NCBI RefSeq assembly: GCF_019279795.1
Contig: NC_056732.1
Location: 1,079,766,366-1,079,830,365, forward strand
Direction of reading: 5' to 3'
From: Protopterus annectens
Taxonomy: Eukaryota > Chordata > Ceratodontiformes > Protopteridae
DNA length: 64,000 nucleotides
The notes beneath the pieces were generated by a model. That model did no database searches, had not been told where the DNA came from, and saw only the letters and a list, made by a program, of their open reading frames with translations. Below are positions 11,917-23,734 of the stretch, piece by piece. Every line of letters starts with the position of its first letter. Position 1 is the stretch's first letter. The position numbers and the translations under genes were made by a program.

Positions 11917-12016
11917 AACTGCAACAGTGAATACACTCGAACATCTACATTTATTGTAGGTACACAACTGTACTATGTTCATCGTGTTTCACTGTTGCAG
12001 TCATTACTCTTGGGTT
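11917..12016 (+). repeat. A2 internal complementary region
   Basis: Contains the reverse complement of the left outer tip (through ...ACAACTGTACT) directly joined to the reverse complement of the right outer tip (ATGTTCATCGTG...). It then runs on into terminal-repeat sequence. This is the classical DIRS arrangement thought to let a circular intermediate regenerate both ends. Confidence 0.85.
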
Positions 12017-12046
12017 GAATCCCAAAGCTGAGGATGGGTGGCTGGG

Positions 12047-13120
12047 CTAAATAGGATTAGGAGAGGCTATGAGTCCCTGCACAACTGCAGTGGCAAAGCC
12101 TGCTCTGGATTTAGAGTAGAGAGGTAAGTGGTAGTGCTTTGTAAAAGTGTGCACTGAACTCCAAGTTGCAGCCTCTAAGATGTCTTTGGTTGGTACTCCT
12201 CTGAGGAAGGCTGCTGAAGTGGCTGCTGTTCTGGTAGAATGTGGCCTAATGCCCTTAGGCACTGATTTGCCATACTGTGAGTAGCAGAAACAAATGCAAT
12301 GGCCTATCCATTTTGAAATAGTCTGTTTTGAGATGGCCTTTCCTTGTGATCCTGCAGCATATGCCACTAAAAGTTGCTCAGTCTTTCTGAAAGCTTTAGT
12401 TCTGTCCAAGTAGAAGCATAGCTGTCTGTGTATGTTCAAAGAATGCAGAAGTCTCTCCCCCTTGTTCTGTGGGTTTGGATAAAAGGTAGGCAAGTGAATG
12501 GTTTGGTTAAGGGCCACACTGGACACCACCTTAGGCATAAAAGTAGGGTTCATCCTCAGAGAAACCCTGTCTGGATGGAAAATGATAAAAGGTTCCACAG
12601 CCATGAGTGCCTGTAACTCGTTTTGCAGAGATTATTGCTAGGAGCAGAGCTGTTTTCCAGGATATGAATTTTATATCAGATGTTGAGGCTGGCTCAAAAG
12701 GAGGCAGTGTGAGTTTTTCCAAGACATAATTTAGGTCCCATGCAGGTATTGGTGCTCTCCTTGGAGGTCTTATGTTTTTGGCCCCTCTGAGGTACTGCCT
12801 TATTAAAGGATGAGAAAAGATAGGTGGTTCCATATTGTAATGGGCTGAAATGGCAGAGGCATGAATCTTAATTGATAAAAAGGATAGGCCTTTGTCCAGC
12901 ATCTCAGTTAAGTATTGTAAAATCTGAGGAATATTTGGTATGAACGTGTCAATTCCTTGTTCCTGGTTCCAAGCACAGAATCTCTTCCATTTTTCTGCAT
13001 AAGATTTTCTGGTACTGGGCCTCCTGGCCTCCAAGATAACATCCATTACAGCTTTGGAGAGAGGAGTGTTCTGAATGGATACATTATCCGCCATGCTGCC
13101 AGATTTAAGGTCCTGAGTTG
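12047..13120 (-). pseudogene. DIRS A2 tyrosine recombinase
   Basis: Minus-strand fossil of a tyrosine recombinase. Core-binding region 'RRPSTRKSYAEKWKRFCAWN' at its high-coordinate end, then 'AIISAKRV' (first catalytic Arg region), 'HSTRTAATSAAFLRG' (HxxR box), and 'WSSVHTFTKHY' (histidine/tryptophan and terminal tyrosine). All hallmark boxes of the DIRS recombinase are visible. The copy is broken. Confidence 0.88.
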
Positions 13121-15000
13121 GCTGTGCAGGATCTTTTTGTTGGGTCAGTAAGTGAGAAGTTTGAGGCAATGTCCAGGCTGGACCTTGAGACAAGTTCTTT
13201 AGGTACCAGTACTGGTGTGGCCAGTCTGGGGCAATCAGTATCATTTTTGGCTTCTCTTGTCTGACCTTTAGGAGTACCTTGGGGAGGAGAGTCAGTGGAG
13301 GAAAGGCATATACGGTTAGTTTTTTACAGCTGAAGGATAGGGCATCCACTTTCCATGCTTGCTTGTGATAAATCCTTGTACAAAATCTCTGTAGTTGGCA
13401 GTTGTGAGGGGAGGCAAATAGATCTATGTCTGGGCATCCCCATTTCCTTGTTATCATGCTGAAGACTTGTGGATCCAGTTTCCACTCGTGGGGATCCATG
13501 AGGTTTCTGCTTAGTTCGTCTGCCAGAGTATTTCTTTTTCCTGGCAGGAATTGTGCTTGTAAGTGAACCTGATAAGTCAATGCGGTGTCACACAAAGTCA
13601 TGGCTTGTCTGCAGAGGGGGTAGGAATGTGTGCCTCCCTGCTTGTTTATGTACCACATAACTGTAGTATTGTCCGTCTTTATCAGTAATTGTCCTGGATG
13701 AAGCAGATCCTTGAAAGCTGTCAGGGCATTCTGAAGAGCTAGCATCTCTTTTTGATTGATATGAAGATGCATCTGGCTTGTGGGCCATGTGCCCTGAATA
13801 CATTTTCCTGCCATGTGGCCCCCCAAGCATAATCTGATGCATCCGTTGTTAGTGTCTGCCTGGCTGTGGGTAAAGTGAATGGCTGTCCCTTGTTGTGGTA
13901 TCAGGCCTGTGCCCACCATCAAACCTCCTGTTGCAGGCAGGGAATGAGGGTAATTAATGTTTCTAGGCTGTGGCAATGTAGAGTCCAAACACTTTTTAGA
14001 TACCATTGTAGTTTCTTCATATGCAGTCTGGCATATGGAATTAGCAGAATGCAGGATGCCATGAAGCCCAAAGCCTGCATAATTTTTCTTGCAGATAACT
14101 GGGTCTTTGTTGCCAACATTTTGAAGTAAGAAGTCAATTGCCTTTGTTTGTCTGGTGTGAGATAAGCCATCTGGGCAGTTGTATTTAAGCTTGCACCCAG
14201 GAATATTCTCTCTTGAAAGGGTACTAGTTCTGATTTCTTTTCGTTTACTGTGTAGCCTAGGCAAATTAGTAATCTTTTTGCAAACACCAGATGCTTTAGT
14301 AGAATGTCTGTTCTCTGCTTGAATAAGGCAGTCTTCCAAGTAAGGATATATTTAAATTCCTCTGTCTGCAAAATGCAATTACTGGTGCCAGGCATTTTGT
14401 GAAGACCCTGGGCGCAATAGATAAGCCAAACGGCAGTGCAGAGAATTGGTAGTGCATTGAGCCAGCTATGAATCCGAGGTATCTTCTGCAAGATTGTCTG
14501 ATTGGAACATGCAGGTATGCCTCTTTTAGGCCCAAAGTTACGAGCCAAGCCTTCTTGCCCAGCATGGGCAGTAGCTGCTGCAGAGTCAACATTTTGAATT
14601 TTGGAATGTCCAGAAATGTGTTTAGAATACAGGTCCAGTATTGGTCTCCAGGCTTTGTCCTTTCTGGGCACCAAGAAAAGTCTAGAGTAAAATCCTTGTC
14701 CCTGCTCTTGTTGTGGTACTTCCTGAATGGCCCTCATGTCCATGAGGGATGAAACTTGCTTTTGTGCCTCTGCCCATTGATTGTGTGGCAGGTCTGGCAT
14801 ACCTTTTGCCCTTGGCAGGGTGTGAAAGTGGAACCTGTAGCCCTGAGACACTATGTTCAAGACCCATTTGTCCTGGGTAATCATGTGCCAATTTGGTGAA
14901 AAAAGTGCTAGTTTTCCCCCTAAGGGGGCTGCCAAAAGATAAGTGCTTGATTCTGGCAGAGGAAAGTCATTGGGACTGTTTTCTGTATGGCTGTGATTTG
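13090..15000 (-). pseudogene. DIRS A2 reverse transcriptase/RNase H
   Basis: Minus-strand pol fossil: 'AAPLGGKLALF' start, 'KAWLVTLGLKEAYLHVPI', 'FSALPFGLSIAPRVFTK', RNase H 'TDNTTVMWYINKQGGTHSYP', and the downstream 'DIDLFASPHN' and 'LIAPDWPHQYWY' blocks found after RNase H in DIRS pol. Broken. Confidence 0.88.
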
Positions 15001-16725
15001 TCTTCTCTGCTTTTGGAGGTAGAAGCACCCCATTGTTTAGGCATGTATGAGCCTTGGGGCTGGGATCTGCCTCTGGGGCGTCTGTATCTGCCTCTTTGTG
15101 GCCTGTCTGACACAGGAAAGGACCAATTCTTTGTAGGCCAGTTCCTACTAAATCTGGGTGCCTGTACCTGTAGGAAATCCTTAACTGCATGGATTTCGCT
15201 TTATCCTCCATTTTCTTAAACACCTCTTCTGCCTTAACACCAAAGTATCATGCTGTAATGGAGCATCCAATAATTTTGGTTTAACATGATCAGGCAGATT
15301 CTGTTCCTTTAACCAAGCATGCCTTCTAAAGACAGAACCCGTAACAGTGGCCCTGCAAGAGGCCTCCAGTCAATCAAAATCACATTGCATGCTTTCCCAC
15401 TTGTTCACCTGCATGCAATAAATCCTGCATTTCCTTATCAGAACATTCAGAATGTCAACATTTTCTGTTTAAGCAGTGACATTAAGTATTGCTGATATTT
15501 AAGCATATGAAATTGACAATTTAAAGCCCTTACAGCCAATGTAGCAGAAGTGTAAACGTTTTCCCCCATCTGTCCAGAGCCCTGGAATCCCTATCAGAGG
15601 GGACAGGTTTTTTTTGCAGTGGAAGCCTTGACCCCTTTGGGACCCTGAGATATAGTTTCTGGGTCAGCAGCAGGTTTTTTATATAGAAATTTGTGAGAGT
15701 CTGGAACCCTGTAGTATCTGTCTGGCTTAGCAGGTGCAGGGGGTAAAGAGTTGGGGGACAGGCCGGACTCTGAAAAAACATCATCTGCAATGTCCAGAAC
15801 AGGTGGAATAGCAAGAGGTCTATGCTGAGGTAGTAAAAGAAAGTCTCTGAACCTTTTCTTAGATTCTGAGTAATCTTGGCTCTCCCTGTGAAAATGCTCC
15901 CTCATAAAATGCAGGATTTCCCCAAAAAAATAACCCTCAGGAGGAGAGGCTGAAGGAATAGATTCTTCAGCATCAGAATCCTCATAGGGAGGAAAAGAGT
16001 ATCCCCCTGTTCAGAAGAGGAGTCAGAGGAAATTGAAACCTGATCAGAAGAGTCATATTCTGTCTCTTGCCTAGGCCTCTTATCAGGAGGGGGATGGGAA
16101 CCCCTGATCAAAGTAATTAGGTCTTCGGCCATTTTAAACATCTGTTTCCTAGGCATGGAAGTCTGTCCAGGAGAATGTTGTACTTGTTTATGTGTTTAGA
16201 GCGGTTTTAGTTTTGGTCTTTGAAGCTGAGGTTGGCGTGACATATAATTGTGTAGGTCTGAAAACACCCTCAGAAGCCGATGTCTGCCCATCTGAGGGAA
16301 TAGTTTCTGAGTCCAATACCTTGAGTATCCAGAGGCCTAGTCGGCTCCACGTGGGAGTCGGAAGTGGCCTGTGGCTCTGAGGCAGCGGGCGTCAGGGGCT
16401 GCGAAAGCGCCTCACTGAGAACCGGCGAACCGGACACTGGCCTAGCGGGGGCCTTGTCGTCGGTTTTGGACCTTGGATGCCTGTCCTTTTCCTTGCACTT
16501 TTTATAAACTCTGGTCGTCGGCATTATATAATTAAACCTTCGGCCAAAGTAATGAAAGGCAAAATCGTACCGACGCTTAATAGTGCGTTGGTTAAATCTA
16601 GCACAAAACCGACAGCTAGCAATGTCGTGATCAGGGCCTAGGCAAGGAATACAGTAAGAATGAAAATCCTTGAGGTATTTGCTTCCCACAAGAAATACAA
16701 TTGTTAACTTTTTCTGGCATCAGTC
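15000..16725 (-). pseudogene. DIRS A2 gag-like protein
   Basis: Minus-strand gag fossil with the N-terminal Cys/His region ('DFHSYCIPCLGPDHDIASCR', then FCARFNQRTIKRR), the central 'MFKMAEDLITLIRGS.PPPDKRPR' block and the 'LREHFHRESQDYSESKKR' block with 'LPPAPAKPDRYYRVPDS'. Broken. Confidence 0.85.
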
Positions 16726-16858
16726 TGGAGCAAGAAAAAAGGTTTCCCCAACGGGGTACTTAGCTTTAATGAAGACCTTGGATCTGAAATTCGAATTCGA
16801 AAATCTCAGGAGTCGGCCGACCGGCACTTGCGAACTGCTTTTGCTTCGGGCACCGCTC

Positions 16859-17022
16859 GGCAAGAAAGACTGAAGAAAATGGCGTCGGCTGCATCTTTTA
16901 TACCCCTGGCACACTGACGTCAGGGAAAAGGCGACAGCAACTGACGCCAGACCAAGACTTTGGAATTCAGGCCGACTGTGGGTAGCCTGCCAGCAGGATA
17001 ACCCAAGAGTAATGACTGCAAC
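16859..17022 (-). repeat. A2 right inverted terminal repeat
   Basis: Inverted partner of 11573-11736. Read on the minus strand it carries TGACGTCA (16915-16922) and TATAAAAG (16895-16902) pointing toward gag, so it is the likely promoter end of the element. The short outer tip 17023-17038 is specific to this side. Confidence 0.88.
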
Positions 17023-17038
17023 AGTGAAACACGAACAT

Positions 17039-18220
17039 CAGATATTCCACAATAGCCATAAGGTCACTCCAAGAGATGACAGGAAGGGAGTGTGTGGAGT
17101 TGATGAAGAATGAAAATGCACAACAGAGATACAGAATCATGGTGAATACATAACTTTAATATCTGATGTTGTCCTTTTCATTTATTCCTCAATGATTAGG
17201 ACACAGTCCAAAGCTACGTGGATCTTGGGTGGCCCTCCTGGAAGGATATTCTGGAATACTGCAGAACCAAAGGCAGCTCTGATCCTGGAAGTCAAATCCA
17301 ATTTGTAATGAGCAATAAAGGCATGAGCATTAGAACAGGTAGCTACTGCACAAATGTTGTCAGAAGTTCTAGACCAAAAAGCTGAACAGAGAGCTATGGA
17401 CCTGGTAGAATGTGCTTTAGGAGGCCTGAGTAGGGACAGACCTTGCTAACTGTAAACAAAGGAAATGCAATGAGTTGGCCATTTTGCCAGGATAATTTTA
17501 GAAACTGGTGAGTGCAATTTGTTGAGGAAAAAGAGGCAAAACAATTGTTCTGACTTCCTGAAATCTCCTGTTTTGTGGAGATAAAAATGTAGTTGCCTAC
17601 ATCCAAAAAATGGAGCATGCGTTCTCCACTGTTAGCAAATTTGGGAAAGAAAACAAGCAAATTAATGGTTTGAACAATATTAGTTTTGGAGGATACATTA
17701 GGCAAAACATATGGATTGGTCAGTAAAGTAACTGTCTTTGTGAAAAATAAGATAAGGAGATATTGAACAGAGAGACTGGAGTTCAGAAACTCATCTTGTG
17801 ACATAATGGCCACCAGAAATGCTGTTTTCCATTATAAAAATTTTAAATCAGACTTGAGCAATGGTTAATGGGTTTCTGAGTTAACCCTTGCAGCAAAACT
17901 GGGAGCCTAAGCAAGAAAGTACCTTTTAGAAAAGTCTTGCACAATTTTCTCTTGAGTGAAAATTATGCATCCGGATAGTAGAAAAACTAGCTCCTTCTTG
18001 AAAAATAGATGCTAAAAATTCTAGGACCACAGAGATAGCAGTGAAGGGGTCCAATTCCCTTTGTAGAGCCCAAATAGAGAATCTTTTCCATTTGCTTTTG
18101 TAAATCTTCCTTGTACAGACCCTGTGGAAAGATAAATGTATCTGTTGGAGTGGAATTGGAGAACCCATGCGATTAACTTGAGGACAGGAATGTCCAGATG
18201 ATTCAACCTGGATGGGTGGG
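17039..18220 (-). mobile_element. DIRS copy E, piece 2: internal complementary region and tyrosine recombinase
   Basis: Resumes DIRS copy E after A2. At 17140-17190 the two tips of E appear joined (GAATACATAACTTTA next to ATATCTGATGTTGTCC), the family's internal complementary region. Then follows a family B-like tyrosine recombinase fossil on the minus strand, matching 50650-51800 block for block ('LPNVSSKTNIVQTINLLVFF', 'SKWKRFSIW'). It stops at DIRS A3 (18221) and the element resumes at 23735. Confidence 0.8.
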
Positions 18221-18271
18221 AAAGTACAGTTTTGTACCTACCATAAATGTAGATGTTCGAGTGCTAATACA

Positions 18272-18435
18272 GCTGCAGTCATAACAGATGGGTTCTCCTG
18301 CCGTCAGGCGGGTCCTCGGTCGGCCGAATTCCAAAGTCTAGGTCCGGCGTCGGTTGTCGTCGCTTCTTCCCTGACGTCAATGCGACAGGGGTATAAAGGA
18401 ACCAGCCGATGCCATTTTCTTCAGTTTTTCTTGCC
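18272..18435 (+). repeat. A3 left inverted terminal repeat
   Basis: Inverted partner of 23554-23716. It carries TGACGTCA at about 18372 and a GGTATAAAG TATA-like box about 20 bp later. Confidence 0.85.
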
Positions 18436-18600
18436 CCCAGAAGGAAGGCAATAATAAAATTGTGTGATAATGCAGTACTATATAATCAAAATACAGTAGT
18501 TGCAAGCAAATACATCATAAATGAAAACCCCAATCACGTTGTATGAGGATGTGTTAGCCTATATGCCTGTCCCGAGAGGGGAAGGAGGGAGGGAAACCTG

Positions 18601-18698
18601 GACTGCAGCTGTATTAGCACTCGAACATCTACATTTATGGTAGGTACAAAACTGTACTATGTTCATCGTGCATACAGCTGCAGTCATAACAGATGGGT
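18601..18698 (+). repeat. A3 internal complementary region
   Basis: Joined complements of both outer tips (junction ACTGTACT/ATGTTCATCG at about 18653-18668), continuous with terminal-repeat sequence CAGCTGCAGTCATAACAG. Confidence 0.85.
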
Positions 18699-18759
18699 AG
18701 AATCCCAAAGCTAAGAAAGGGGTGGTAGGCACTAGTTGGAACTAGGAGGAGCCAAAATG

Positions 18760-19841
18760 CCCTGCAAGACTGCAGAGGCAAAGCCTGCTCTAGATTTGGA
18801 GTATAATGGTAGGTTGTAGTGCTTGGAGAAGGTATGCACAGAACTCCAAGTGGCTGCTTCCAAAATATCCTTGGTAGGAACTCAGGAAGGCTGCAGAGGT
18901 GGCTATGGCCCTGGTGGAATGAGTTCTAATGCCTGTAGGAACAGTTTTGCCATGAAAGGAATAGCAAAAGCATATGCAGTGGGCCATCCATTTTGAGATT
19001 GTCTGTTTGGAAATTGGTTTCCCTTGAGCTCCTACTGCATAGGCCACAAAGAACTGTTCTGATTTTCTGAAAGGCTTTGCTCTGTCCAAATAATAACGCA
19101 GCTGTCTGTGGATGTCCAAGGAATGTAGTAATCTCTCCCCTTTGTTTTGAGGATTAAGATAAAAGTAGGTAAATGTATGGCCTGATTTAAAGCTACCCTG
19201 GATACCACTTTAGGCATAAAGGACGGGTTGGTTCGTAAGAAAACTCTGTCCTGATGGAAGATGAAAGGCTGGACAGCCATGAGAGCCTGTAGTTCTGAAA
19301 CTCTACGAGCTGAGGTGATAGCCAGAAGGAAAGCTGTTTTCCAGGACAAATATTGCAAATCTGATGAGGCAGCTGGCTCAAAAGGAGGCAAGGTCAATTT
19401 TTCCAGAATGAAATTAAGATCCCAAGCAGGTATTGGTTGTTTCCTTGGAGGCCTTAAATTCTTAGCCCCTCTGAGGAACTGTCTTAAGAGAGGGTGAGAG
19501 AATAAAGGTGGATCAGTGTTGTATTCTGCAGAAATGGCTGAGGCATGTATTTTGATGGAGGAGAAAGAAAGTCCACTGCTTAGCAGTTCAGCCAAATATT
19601 GTAGTATTTGAGGTAAATTCAGTTTTCCAGGATCCTGGCCCTTTTTCTCATTCCAGACACAAAAACATTTCCATTTTGCGGAGTAAGCTTTTCTAGTTGA
19701 TGGCCTTCTGGCCTCCAAAATGACATCCTGCACCTCCTTGGAGAGTAGGGCTTGTTGAGATGCTAAGGAATCTTCCATGCGGCTAGATTTTAGCTGGCTG
19801 TGAAGAGTTTTGAAACTGTGCTGAGTCAGAAGAAGAGGCAT
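18760..19841 (-). pseudogene. DIRS A3 tyrosine recombinase
   Basis: Minus-strand fossil, one of the clearest recombinase copies. Shows 'EARRPSTRKAYSAKWKCF', 'AWDLNFILEKLTLPPFEPA', 'AITSARRVSELQAL' (catalytic Arg region) and 'HSTRAIATSAAFL' (HxxR box). Homologous to A2, A5 and A7. Broken. Confidence 0.9.
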
Positions 19842-21690
19842 TAGAGGCAGGGTCTATGGTGGGGAATGCGTCAGTCTCCTCAGGAGTGGGTACCAGTGTT
19901 GCCTTGGCCAGTCCGGAGCAATGAGAATCATCTTTGGTCTGTCTGCTTTGGTCTTTAATAGAACTTTGGGCAGCAGAGGAAGAGGAGGGAAGGCATAAAC
20001 TGTCATTGATGTCCAACTGAAAGAAAGAGCGTCCACTCTCCAGGCCTTTGGATGGAAGATCCTTGAGCAGAATTTTGTCAATTGATGATTCTTGTGGGAG
20101 GCAAAGAGATCTATGTCTGGCCTTCCCATTCTTGGTTATTTCTGTAAAACTTTTGGATGCAATTTCCATTCGTGTGGATCTGTCATATTCCTGCTTAGGT
20201 TGTCTGCCAGCGTGTTTTCCTTGCCTGGCAAGTACTGTGCTTGTAGTTCCATTTGTAAGTCCAAGGCCATGTTCCAAAGTGACATGGCCAGTCTGCATAG
20301 GGGGTAAGAATGTGTTCCTCCCTGTTTGTTTATGTACCACATGACTGTGGTGTTGTCCGTTCTTATCAATAATTGACCTGGTTGTAGAAGGTCCTTGAAA
20401 GCTTTCATAGCATTTATTACTGCTAGCATTTCTTTTTGATTGATGTGAAGGTGCTTTTCTTTTTGGGACCATTTGCCCTGAATGCACCGATCTGTCATGT
20501 GTGCCCCCCAGGCATCTGTTGTGATGACTTGATTTGCTTGAGGCTTGCTGAATGGAAGACCTGTGTTTGTTTGACATGCTTGAGCCCACCACAGAAATTC
20601 CTTTTGCAGACATGGAATTAGTGGTATTATTGTTTCCAAACTGTGGCTGTGTTGAGACCATATGTTTTTTAGGTACCATTGTAGTTTCCTCATATGCAGC
20701 TTTGCACATGGGATTAGTAAGATGCAAGATGCCATGAATCCCAGAGCCTGCAGGATTTTCCTTGCAGTTAGTCTGGTGCGATTTTGCTAGTGTTCTGAAG
20801 CATTGTATTAGTTGCCCCTACTTCTCTGGCGTGAGGTAGGCCATCTGGGTGTTTGTGTCCAAATTGGCACCCAGGAAAATTATCTTCCGAGAGGGTATTA
20901 GCCTTGATTTCTTTTTGTTGACTGTGTATCCCAGAGATTTCAATAACATTATTACATAAGCCAGATGTTTCAGAAGAATGTGCTTGCTGTCCGCTTGGAT
21001 CAGGCAGTCGTCCAAATAGGGATATATTTGTATCCCTTGAAGTCTGCAGTAGGCAATTACTGATGCCAGGAATTTCGTGAATACTCTGGGTGCAGTAGAT
21101 AAGCCAAAGGGCAATGCAGAGAATTGATAATGGGTTGAACCTGCAAGAAATCTGAGGTATATTCTGCAATTTTGTCTGATTGGGACATGCAGGTATGCCT
21201 CCTTGAGGTCCAATGTTACCAGCCAAGACTCCTTGCCCAGCATGGGAAGAAGTTGCTGTAGAGTGAGCATCTTGAATTTTGGTACGAGCAGAAATGTGTT
21301 TAGGATGGATAGATCCAAAATAGGTCTCCAATCTTTTCCCTACCTTGGCACCAGAAATAGCATGGAATAAAAACCTTGACCTTGTTCGTGCGTAGGTACC
21401 TCTTGAATAGCTTTCATGTTTATGAGATCTGTAATTTGCTTTTGTGCCTCTGCCCTATGATTGTGTGGCAGGTTTGGCATGCCTCTCATTTTTGGAAGGG
21501 TGTGAAAATGGAATTTGTAGCCTCTGTTTATAATGTCCAGGATCCATTTGTCCTTTGTGACAACATGCCAATTTTTTGAAAATAATGCCAGCTTTCCTCC
21601 TAAGGGGGCTGCCATTTGAAACCTGGTTAGCATGCAAAGGGGAAAGTCATTGGGTTTGCTTTCCAAAAGATTGTGAGTTGTCCTCACCAC
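19780..21690 (-). pseudogene. DIRS A3 reverse transcriptase/RNase H
   Basis: Minus-strand pol fossil with 'LVTLDLKEAYLHVPIRQ', 'FSALPFGLSTAPRVFTK', 'IYPYLDDCLIQ' (YLDD box), RNase H 'RTDNTTVMWYINKQGGTHSY' and 'DIDLFASHKN'. Overlaps the gag end slightly, as in the other copies. Broken. Confidence 0.9.
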
Positions 21691-23424
21691 CTCTTTGTTT
21701 AGGAGCTTGCCATTGTCTGCCTCTATACGAGCCTTGGGATTGTCCTCTGCCCCTCGGGCGCCTGTATCTGCCTCTTTGGGGTCTGTCTGTGGCAGGAAAG
21801 GACCAGTTTTTGGAAGGCCAATTTCTACTAAAACGTGGGGGTTGAATCTGTAGAAATTCTTTCACAGTTTGCATTGATTTAGCCTTTTCCTCCATTTTCC
21901 TTAGTACCTCCTCAGCATTAGCACCAAATAGTACATCCTTTTGAAGAGGGGCGTCTAGTAATTTAGCTTTGACATGATCAGGCAAAGCTTGTTCCTTGAG
22001 CCAGGCATGCCTACGTATGACTGATCCTGTAACAGCAGCTCCACATGAGGCCTCTAGAGCATCAAAACCACATTGTAAGGTATGCTTACCCACTTGTTCT
22101 GCACTATGCATCAAATCCTGCAACTCCTTCAAGTCTGGTTGTTCAGGTTGTGACATTTTACTCTTCAATTGTGATAACAAAAACTGTTGGTATTTTAGCA
22201 TATGAAACTGACAGTTTAAGGCCCTCATGGATAAGGTAGCCGAGGTATATACCTTTTTCCCCACCTTTCTAAGGATCTGGAATCTCTCTCGGAAGGCAAT
22301 GGATTTTTGGCAATGGAGGCCTTAACTCCCTTGGGGCCCTGTGAGATGGTTTCTGGGTCAGCAGCATGGCTTTGTAAGGAGATTGGTGTGAGTCAGGAAC
22401 CCTGTAGTACCGGTCAGGCTTAACTGGAGCTGGAGGTAGAGAGTCCGGGTTAAGGCAGGCCTCCGAGTAAACATCATCTAGGATGTCCAAGACAGGAGGT
22501 ATAGCCAGAGGCCTATGCTGAGGTAACAAGAGAAATTCCCTGAGCCTTTTCTTGGAATCTGAATAATCCTGGCCTTCCCAGTGGAAGTGTTCCCTTAAGG
22601 TATGCAAAGTTTCCCCAAATGAGTAATCCTCATGGGGATACAGAAGGATGGACTCCTCCGCATCAGAGTCTTCAAAAGGGGAGTAAGAATGTTCCTCATC
22701 ATCAGAGTGCTCTGAAATAATGGAGCCCTGATCAGAGGAGGGGGAATCTTCCTCCACTCTGGGCCTTTTGTCCGGTGGGGGCTGAGAGCCTCTGATTAGA
22801 GTAATTAAATCCTCAGCCATTTTAAGCATCTGTTTCTTAGGCATGGGGCCTGGAGATGGGCCCTGTGTAGCTGGTCTCTTAGGGTGCATGGTTGCTTTAG
22901 ACTTTGTGAAAGCCTTGATGGAGAAAGAAGAGGAAGGTCTGAAGACACCTTGAGTGGAGGTGGACCTGTCCACATTCTGAGTTTCAACGCCGAGTGGCTT
23001 TGGTATCTGTAGTCGGGGTGTGGGCCGAGGAGCCTGCGACCTCAGGCACAGCAGACACCGTCAAAGAAGTGTCATCAGTAATCAGGGGCTGCGTAGGCAC
23101 CTCACTGAGAACTGGACCACGTGTAGTCGGCTTTGGCGTGGTGTCGGTAGAGGCCGCGGACCTCATGTGTCGGTCCTTGTCTTTGCATTTTTTAGACAAA
23201 ACCGGAGTCGGAGTATCTGACGACATAGTATAGTTAAATGCTTTTCCAAAATAATGCTGGGCGAACTCCGCCCGACGCTTAATAGTGCGTTTGTTGAATG
23301 TAGCACAAAAACGACAGACCGAGACGTCGTGGTCTGGGCCTAAACAAGGTATACAGAGGGAATGGAAATCCTTATGCGGTATTTGCTTCCCACAAGAAAT
23401 ACAATTATTAACTTTGTCTGACAT
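21647..23424 (-). pseudogene. DIRS A3 gag-like protein
   Basis: Minus-strand gag fossil. N-terminal Cys/His module (NCISCGKQIPHKDFHSLC, then PCLGPDHDVSVCRFCATFN), central 'MLKMAEDLITLIRGSQPPPDKRPR', acidic stretch, 'LREHFHWEGQDYSDSKKR', and the C-terminal 'QVGKHTLQCGFDALEASC' and Arg/Gly-rich tail. Broken. Confidence 0.9.
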
Positions 23425-23553
23425 CGGTTTGAGGCAAAAAAAGTTTCCCCAATGGGGTACTTAGCTTTTAAGAAGACTTCGGTTTCCAAATTTCGTAATT
23501 TCAGGTGTTGGCCGACCGGCACTTGCAAACTGCTTCTGCTTCGGGCACCGCAC

Positions 23554-23716
23554 GGCAAGAAAGACTGAAGAAAATGGCGTCGGCTGGATCTTTATACCCC
23601 TGTCGCATTGACGTCAGGGAAGAAGCGACGACAAAAGACGCCGGACCTAGACTTTGGAATTCGGCCGACCGAGGACCCGCCTGACGGCAGGAGAACCCAT
23701 CTGTTATGACTGCAGT
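23554..23716 (-). repeat. A3 right inverted terminal repeat (promoter end)
   Basis: Read on the minus strand it carries TGACGTCA, then a TATA-like box, then the gag leader. Same layout as A2. Confidence 0.85.
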
Positions 23717-23734
23717 TGTATGCACGATGAACAT

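Larger units (their letters stand above)
11523..17038 (-). mobile_element. DIRS retrotransposon family A, copy A2, near full length
   Basis: A complete-looking 5.5-kb family A fossil between the left tip AAAGTACAG and the right tip GAACAT. Order on the minus strand: terminal repeat, gag, reverse transcriptase/RNase H, tyrosine recombinase, internal complementary region, terminal repeat. No target-site duplication is seen at the borders, as expected for recombinase-mediated insertion. It is broken many times. It lies inside DIRS copy E, whose pieces flank it at 11522 and 17039. Confidence 0.93.
18221..23734 (-). mobile_element. DIRS retrotransposon family A, copy A3, near full length
   Basis: A 5.5-kb family A fossil from the tip AAAGTACAG to the tip GAACAT, with terminal repeats (18272-18435 and 23554-23716), an internal complementary region (18601-18698), recombinase, pol and gag on the minus strand. 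It splits DIRS copy E. Some frames are fairly long, so it looks younger than A2, but it is still broken in several places. Confidence 0.93.
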
